Positions 60,578 to 64,000 of a stretch of 64,000 nucleotides of DNA are shown one piece after another. The stretch comes from CAZMHJ01 sp964566075. GTDB lineage: Bacteria > Patescibacteriota > Saccharimonadia > Saccharimonadales > CAIOMD01. Position numbers and translations under genes: made by a program. The stretch is taken from positions 1 to 64,000 of the forward strand of contig CAZMHJ010000001.1 in NCBI GenBank assembly GCA_964566075.1, written 5' to 3'. A model generated the notes under the pieces. The model was not told where the DNA came from. It searched no databases and saw nothing but the letters and a program-made list of their open reading frames with translations. Numbering within the stretch: the first letter of the stretch is position 1; each line of letters starts with the position of its first letter.

Positions 60578-61069
60578 ATGAAAGAAATTATTGTAATTTT
60601 AGACGATATACGCAGTACCCATAACGTTGGGAGTATTCTACGTAGCTGTGATGGATTCGGTATTAGCACCGTGTATGCTTGTGGCTATACCCCGTTTCCA
60701 AAGGTGCCAAATGATTCTCGCTTGCCACACGAACAGGCTAAGCTACATAACGCTATTGCAAAAACTGCCCTTGGGGCTGAAGAAACGGTATCTGTTATTA
60801 GTGGTCAATCTGTGGCAGAAGTTGTGGCTACGAAACGACAACTAGGATACTGTATAGCTGCCCTAGAACAATCAGAATCTAGCATTCGCTTACCTGACTA
60901 CACTGCACCCGATAAACTAGCGCTCATTGTTGGTAATGAAGTTTCCGGGATTAGCACTACCAATTTAGGCCTATGTGATGTCATACTAGAAATACCAATG
61001 ATTGGTACTAAAGAATCTTTTAATGTTTCCGTTGCAACAGCAATTGCACTCTATCAGTTAACAACATAA
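60578..61069 (+). CDS. SPOUT-family RNA 2'-O-methyltransferase (TrmH/SpoU type)
   Basis: 163 residues. SPOUT motifs: RSTHNVGSILRSCDGFG (motif 1), LIVGNEVSGIS (motif 2) and IPMIGTKESFNVSVATA (motif 3), forming the SAM-binding trefoil knot. It lacks the N-terminal RNA-binding extension of larger TrmH/RlmB proteins. The target nucleotide cannot be predicted. Divergent from pilB. Confidence 0.9.
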   Translation: MKEIIVILDDIRSTHNVGSILRSCDGFGISTVYACGYTPFPKVPNDSRLPHEQAKLHNAIAKTALGAEETVSVISGQSVAEVVATKRQLGYCIAALEQSESSIRLPDYTAPDKLALIVGNEVSGISTTNLGLCDVILEIPMIGTKESFNVSVATAIALYQLTT

Positions 61070-61073
61070 TACT

Positions 61074-61766
61074 ATGCACGAAGTACGACCCCACATCCGA
61101 ATTGGCCACTCTCTATTTATTAGTGGTGCATTTATGTTACTAGTGCTTGGTTTGCTCGTTGCACCACTTTCTACTATGCCGACCAAAGCATTTGGGGTCA
61201 GCGATATTATTAATGGCAGTAATCAAGCACGCCAACAACTTAATAAATCACCTCTTACTGCTAGTGCTGATTTAATGAGCGCGGCACAAATGAAGGCAGA
61301 GGACATGGCTAAGGGTCACTTTTTTGCGCATACCGCGCCAGACGGCACTGTTGCCTGGGATTACTTTAAAAAAGTGGGTTATAGCTATTCAGTTGCGGGC
61401 GAGAATCTAGCACTTACAAATCAGGGATCAGATGATGTTATCCAGGGTTGGCTTAACAGTCCGACTCACCGTGCAAATCTCCTCAGCGCCGACTATTCAG
61501 ACATGGGTATTGGTATGGCTTCATTCGGGGATTATCAAGGCCATAAGAACACCTACGTAATTGTTGCATTTTATGGCAAAAGAGCCTCAAAGCAGTCACC
61601 GATTGCTGCTACCAGCCCCGCTGGTGGAACAACTTCACTGAAAACTTCGTTACTACCTATTTCGCCAGCTATCGTCATAAGTGCTTCAGTTGTACTTATG
61701 GTCGTGGGTATTACGCTTGAAGTACGACATATTCGTAAGCTCCATCACGCCAAGCACTTGGCATAA
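61074..61766 (+). CDS. Surface CAP/SCP-domain protein
   Basis: 230 residues. N-terminal hydrophobic helix (about 16-35), CAP domain with the conserved features GHFFAHTAPDGT, AGENLAL and SPTHRANLLSADYSDMGIGM, then a second membrane helix near residues 200-218 and a basic tail (RHIRKLHHAKHLA). The CAP domain lies outside the membrane. Bacterial CAP proteins have no single known function. It starts 4 nt after the methyltransferase stop. Confidence 0.9.
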   Translation: MHEVRPHIRIGHSLFISGAFMLLVLGLLVAPLSTMPTKAFGVSDIINGSNQARQQLNKSPLTASADLMSAAQMKAEDMAKGHFFAHTAPDGTVAWDYFKKVGYSYSVAGENLALTNQGSDDVIQGWLNSPTHRANLLSADYSDMGIGMASFGDYQGHKNTYVIVAFYGKRASKQSPIAATSPAGGTTSLKTSLLPISPAIVISASVVLMVVGITLEVRHIRKLHHAKHLA

Positions 61767-64000
61767 CTACTGAAACTTAACTTGCTCTTCGCCTACTAGG
61801 TTTTTGAGTGCCATTACTAAATCCGTACTATCGCTCACAAGTTGCGGTAGCTTAATAATTTGTTTCTTCGATTCACCGAGAACTAGCACAGCTTCGTGGT
61901 TACCAGTATGTTCGTCAAGTAATCCCTTTAGCTGTTCGAGTGTGCTACTATCGCTTGCGTCTTTTAGACGAATATAGAGCCGCGCCTGGGCACTGTTCTC
62001 TGTTATCGCCTTTTGTGTTGTGCTAGGGTTATGGCCATTGCTCGGAATGGCGCGGGCAGCTTTTCTAACGCGTGCTTTCGGAGTGGTGAATGATTGTCGT
62101 GCACCGGTCGGAGCATACGCTTTTGCTTCATCAGGAGTAACAATTCGTGCGCTATCTACTAGCAACTTTGCTTCTTGCATAACTACACCGGTTTTGTCAG
62201 TGCCATTTACTTTTGCAGTTACTAAAATAATTTTTTCTTTATTCCAAACATCTGTCGTATCCTTAAAGACTGTCGGGAACACCACGAGTTCTCGTTCATC
62301 ACCAACAATGTCCTCTAATTTTACGAATGCCATTGGTTGTCCGTTTTTAGTCGTAATTTGACGAATGTCATTGATAGTGCCACCAACGACAGCTGTTTTT
62401 CCATCATTTTCTGGTATCACCTCTGCAAGCAAAACAGTTTGCTCGGTTAAGAAAGAATCGAATGCTTCGAGTGGGTGACTCGATAAATACAAACCAAGCA
62501 ACTCGCGCTCCCATTGCAAATATTCGTGCTCACTATAGATTCCAGTACCAGTTGGAACTTCAATTAATATCTTTGGAGCGGTAACTTCATCACTATCGCC
62601 AAACAAATCCGTTTGGCCAACTTTTTGTTCTTTATTGAGTTTTGCCGCCACTGCCAAAATGGTATCAAGGTGCTCAAGGAGCGCGCCGCGTTCAGCAAAC
62701 CTATCAAATGCTCCGGCCTTAGTAAGACTTTCCCAGACTTTTTTATTGACGAGCCTATTATTAACTCTCGTAATAAAGTCTGCCAATGAGGTAAATTGCC
62801 CACCCTCGTCGCGCGCCCTGATAATTTCGGCAACTGCGCCATGGCCAACATTTTTGACCGCATCCATGCCAAAACGGATTTGCATTGGTTCGTCTTTTGT
62901 GTGGGGCACAACCGCAAATTCATGGAACGATTCATTGACGTCGGGTGGCAACACTTTAATACCCATGTGTTTACATTCGCTAATTTCAATTGCCAGACGA
63001 TCAGTATCATCATAGTCGCTGGTCATGACTGCCGCCATAAACGCAGCAGGGTAATGCGCTTTAAGATACGCAGTCCAGTACGCAATTAATGCATAGCACG
63101 CAGAGTGAGATTTATTAAAGGCATAGTCGGCAAAACCCATCAGGTCTTGCCAGAACTTTTCCATTACCTCACGTGGTACACCGCTATGCTCGACGCCGCC
63201 ATCTATAAACTGGACCTGCATTTTCTCCATGACATCGCGTTTTTTCTTACCAATTGCTTTACGAAGAGTGTCCGCCTCGCCACCAGTAAAGCCGCACACG
63301 TCCTTACTAATCTGCATCACCTGCTCTTGATACACTAAAACACCAAACGTCTTACCCAGCGCTGGCTCCATTGATGGGTGTGGCACACCAACCTCTTCAA
63401 GTCCATTCTTGCGCTTTACAAAGCTGTCAGTTAGACCAGCAGTGAGAGGGCCGGGACGGTATAACGCTGCCATGGCGATGATATCGTCAAAAACGGTTGG
63501 CTTTAGCTCACGTAAATAGCGTTTCATGCCAGAAGATTCAAGCTGAAAAACCCCTGTCGTGTCACCACGACCTAACAGCTGATAAGTTTTTTTATCATCA
63601 AGCGGCAGCGTATCAATATCGATATCTTTATCGTAGACGCGTTTAATAATACGCAAGGCGTTTTTTATTGTTGTTAAGTTTGACAGCCCTAAGAAGTCCA
63701 TTTTAAGTAGACCAAGTTCCTCTATAGGACCCATTGGATACTGTGTAGACACAACACCCTTTTGAGCCATCTCGAGCGGAACGAACTTAACGATTTCATC
63801 AGGCGCTATCACCACACCAGCAGCATGGATGCCATGGCTGCGTACTGTTCCTTCAAGCCGAATCGCCATATCAAATACCTGTTTGGCAGTTGGATTGCGC
63901 GCATACTCATCTTTCAGCTCAGCATTTTCTTGCAACGATTTTTCGAGTGGAATATGGCGACCTTGCACGGGTGGCGGTATCATCTTTGCTAAACGATCAG
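61767..64000 (-). CDS. dnaE: DNA polymerase III alpha subunit, 3' part (runs off the right edge)
   Basis: 744 complete codons before the stop; the frame stays open to base 64000 (DRLAKMIPPPVQG at the edge), so the N-terminal PHP part lies outside. Palm/finger segments can be seen (GIHAAGVVIAPDEIVKFVPL, AALYRPGPL, TFGVLVYQEQVMQI, KSHSACYALIAYWTAYLKAH), then an OB fold (AVVGGTINDIRQITTKNGQP) and a C-terminal domain. It is the replicative polymerase. Its stop directly abuts the convergent CAP gene. Confidence 0.96.
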   Translation of the reverse strand, partial: DRLAKMIPPPVQGRHIPLEKSLQENAELKDEYARNPTAKQVFDMAIRLEGTVRSHGIHAAGVVIAPDEIVKFVPLEMAQKGVVSTQYPMGPIEELGLLKMDFLGLSNLTTIKNALRIIKRVYDKDIDIDTLPLDDKKTYQLLGRGDTTGVFQLESSGMKRYLRELKPTVFDDIIAMAALYRPGPLTAGLTDSFVKRKNGLEEVGVPHPSMEPALGKTFGVLVYQEQVMQISKDVCGFTGGEADTLRKAIGKKKRDVMEKMQVQFIDGGVEHSGVPREVMEKFWQDLMGFADYAFNKSHSACYALIAYWTAYLKAHYPAAFMAAVMTSDYDDTDRLAIEISECKHMGIKVLPPDVNESFHEFAVVPHTKDEPMQIRFGMDAVKNVGHGAVAEIIRARDEGGQFTSLADFITRVNNRLVNKKVWESLTKAGAFDRFAERGALLEHLDTILAVAAKLNKEQKVGQTDLFGDSDEVTAPKILIEVPTGTGIYSEHEYLQWERELLGLYLSSHPLEAFDSFLTEQTVLLAEVIPENDGKTAVVGGTINDIRQITTKNGQPMAFVKLEDIVGDERELVVFPTVFKDTTDVWNKEKIILVTAKVNGTDKTGVVMQEAKLLVDSARIVTPDEAKAYAPTGARQSFTTPKARVRKAARAIPSNGHNPSTTQKAITENSAQARLYIRLKDASDSSTLEQLKGLLDEHTGNHEAVLVLGESKKQIIKLPQLVSDSTDLVMALKNLVGEEQVKFQ

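Noticed and set aside
1..64000. UGA recoded as Gly or Trp
   Set aside because: UGA is used as a normal stop, for example for the sortase gene, and no conserved protein has internal UGA.

Overview
The window looks like a chromosomal segment of a candidate-phyla (CPR/Patescibacteria) bacterium, most likely Candidatus Saccharibacteria (TM7). This rests on the str/rpo gene order, long runs of uncharacterised small proteins, surface proteins with their own sortase, a PilB-type pilus ATPase, and UGA used as an ordinary stop (which argues against the UGA-recoding CPR lineages). The lineage call is inference; no 16S rRNA gene is present. The sequence is a scaffold: ten Ns at 9880-9889 interrupt rpoB.

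Layout. 1-12.6 kb, minus strand: start of tuf, small proteins, fusA, small proteins, then rpsG, rpsL, rpoC and rpoB. 12.6-15.2 kb: a cassette of six small integral-membrane proteins in four short transcription units, each with its own promoter. Two units end in a hammerhead ribozyme module and two in an identical 33-nt hairpin. 15.2-24.6 kb: clpP under a CIRCE operator, trigger factor, hisS, a possible structured ncRNA, tyrS, tRNA-Leu(UAG), rsmD and membrane proteins. 24.6-32.8 kb: recG, a class A penicillin-binding protein, a YacL-like PIN/TRAM protein and radA. 32.8-46 kb: a cell-surface locus with a 2365-residue RHS/PA14/lectin protein, an overlapping candidate immunity gene, a sortase, and a 1505-residue VWA/CnaB-repeat protein ending in an LVDTG sorting signal. 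46-64 kb: an HExxH protein, clpC under a second CIRCE, nusA with a leader terminator, pepN, yraN, rnhB, a D,D-carboxypeptidase, rplS, malic enzyme, polysaccharide deacetylase, glycosyltransferase, pilB, a SPOUT methyltransferase, a CAP protein and the 3' part of dnaE.

How it fits together. Transcription and translation genes (tuf, fusA, rpsG, rpsL, rpoB, rpoC, nusA, rplS, hisS, tyrS) form the backbone. Protein quality control (clpP, clpC) appears to be one HrcA/CIRCE regulon. The surface locus is a plausible toolkit for contact with a host bacterium. The most striking observation is a pair of hammerhead ribozymes at 12772-12827 and 14695-14750: invariant catalytic cores, compensatory base-pair changes in stems I and II, and a conserved hairpin just 5' of each cleavage site. 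Several housekeeping proteins also carry unusual substitutions: EF-G with NKIN for NKxD, beta-prime without either zinc site, and S12 with Pro at the streptomycin Lys position.
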